Below are positions 15,405-15,453 of a stretch of 15,453 nt of DNA, one piece after another (position 1 is the first letter of the stretch; each line of letters opens with the position of its first letter). Position numbers and translations under genes: made by a program. The DNA is taken from positions 1 to 15,453 of the forward strand of contig CABUQL010000006.1 in the NCBI GenBank assembly GCA_902493665.1, written 5' to 3'. Below the pieces are notes generated by a model. That model was not told where the DNA came from. It saw nothing but the letters and a program-made list of their open reading frames with translations, and ran no database searches. The stretch is from an uncultured Eubacteriales bacterium (GTDB taxonomy: Bacteria; Bacillota; Clostridia; UMGS1810).

Positions 15405-15420
15405 TGCTCCTTTGAAAACT
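15405..15420 (+). promoter_or_regulatory. boxA-like rRNA antitermination motif near the window edge
   Basis: TGCTCCTTTGAAAACT closely resembles the boxA-containing TG(C/T)TCTTTGAAAACT of Firmicute rRNA leaders and 16S-23S spacers, with one extra C. It lies after the guaB terminator in a 91-nt gene-free stretch, which would fit an rRNA operon starting just beyond the window. No rRNA sequence and no clear promoter hexamers are visible in the window, so this is a lead only. Confidence 0.35.
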
Positions 15421-15453
15421 ATATTTCGATTTGCAAAAGCCTTCAAAATATAT

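Noticed and set aside
15367..15425. Possible minus strand start (AAGGAGC then ATG) near the right end
   Set aside because: The frame from that ATG is only about five codons before a stop, so it is not a gene; the region is better explained by the boxA-like motif or plain A/T-rich spacer.

Overview
The window comes from a low-to-moderate G+C Gram-positive anaerobe of the Clostridia type (Bacillota). Several things point there: A/T-rich codon use, Shine-Dalgarno sites close to AGGAGGTGA, frequent TTG and GTG starts, and gene order. The layout combines two conserved Bacillus/Clostridium neighbourhoods, miaB–ymcA/ylbF-like–mutS–mutL–miaA–hfq and ylmE(yggS)–sepF–ylmH–ileS. I cannot name a genus. 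All genes are on the + strand with short gaps; no mobile element, CRISPR array, tRNA or integrated element is visible.

Region 1 (1-1299): the 3' two-thirds of miaB (tRNA ms2i6A methylthiotransferase), then a small YlbF/YmcA-family protein with a Cys-rich tail. Region 2 (1300-6215): mutS and mutL, overlapping and probably translationally coupled. MutL is the endonuclease type, and its interdomain linker is made of about 17 in-phase copies of a degenerate hexapeptide (an 18-bp DNA period). Region 3 (6216-7582): miaA and hfq. miaA makes the i6A that MiaB modifies, so both steps of ms2i6A37 synthesis flank the mismatch-repair pair. Region 4 (7583-10844): a single-pass HlyD-like adaptor with no transporter beside it, then ylmE, sepF and ylmH, a cell-division/RQC cluster that lacks the ylmG and divIVA genes present in Bacillus subtilis. 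Region 5 (10845-13690): ileS, with no room for a T-box leader. Region 6 (13691-15453): a structured leader, guaB (IMP dehydrogenase), a strong intrinsic terminator, and at the edge a boxA-like motif of the kind found in rRNA operon leaders and spacers.

Most genes are ordinary housekeeping genes. The less ordinary signals are the 18-bp-period repeat inside mutL, the orphan HlyD-like protein in the division cluster, the competing hairpins around its stop codon, the alternative stem structures ahead of guaB, and the boxA-like sequence at the right end.
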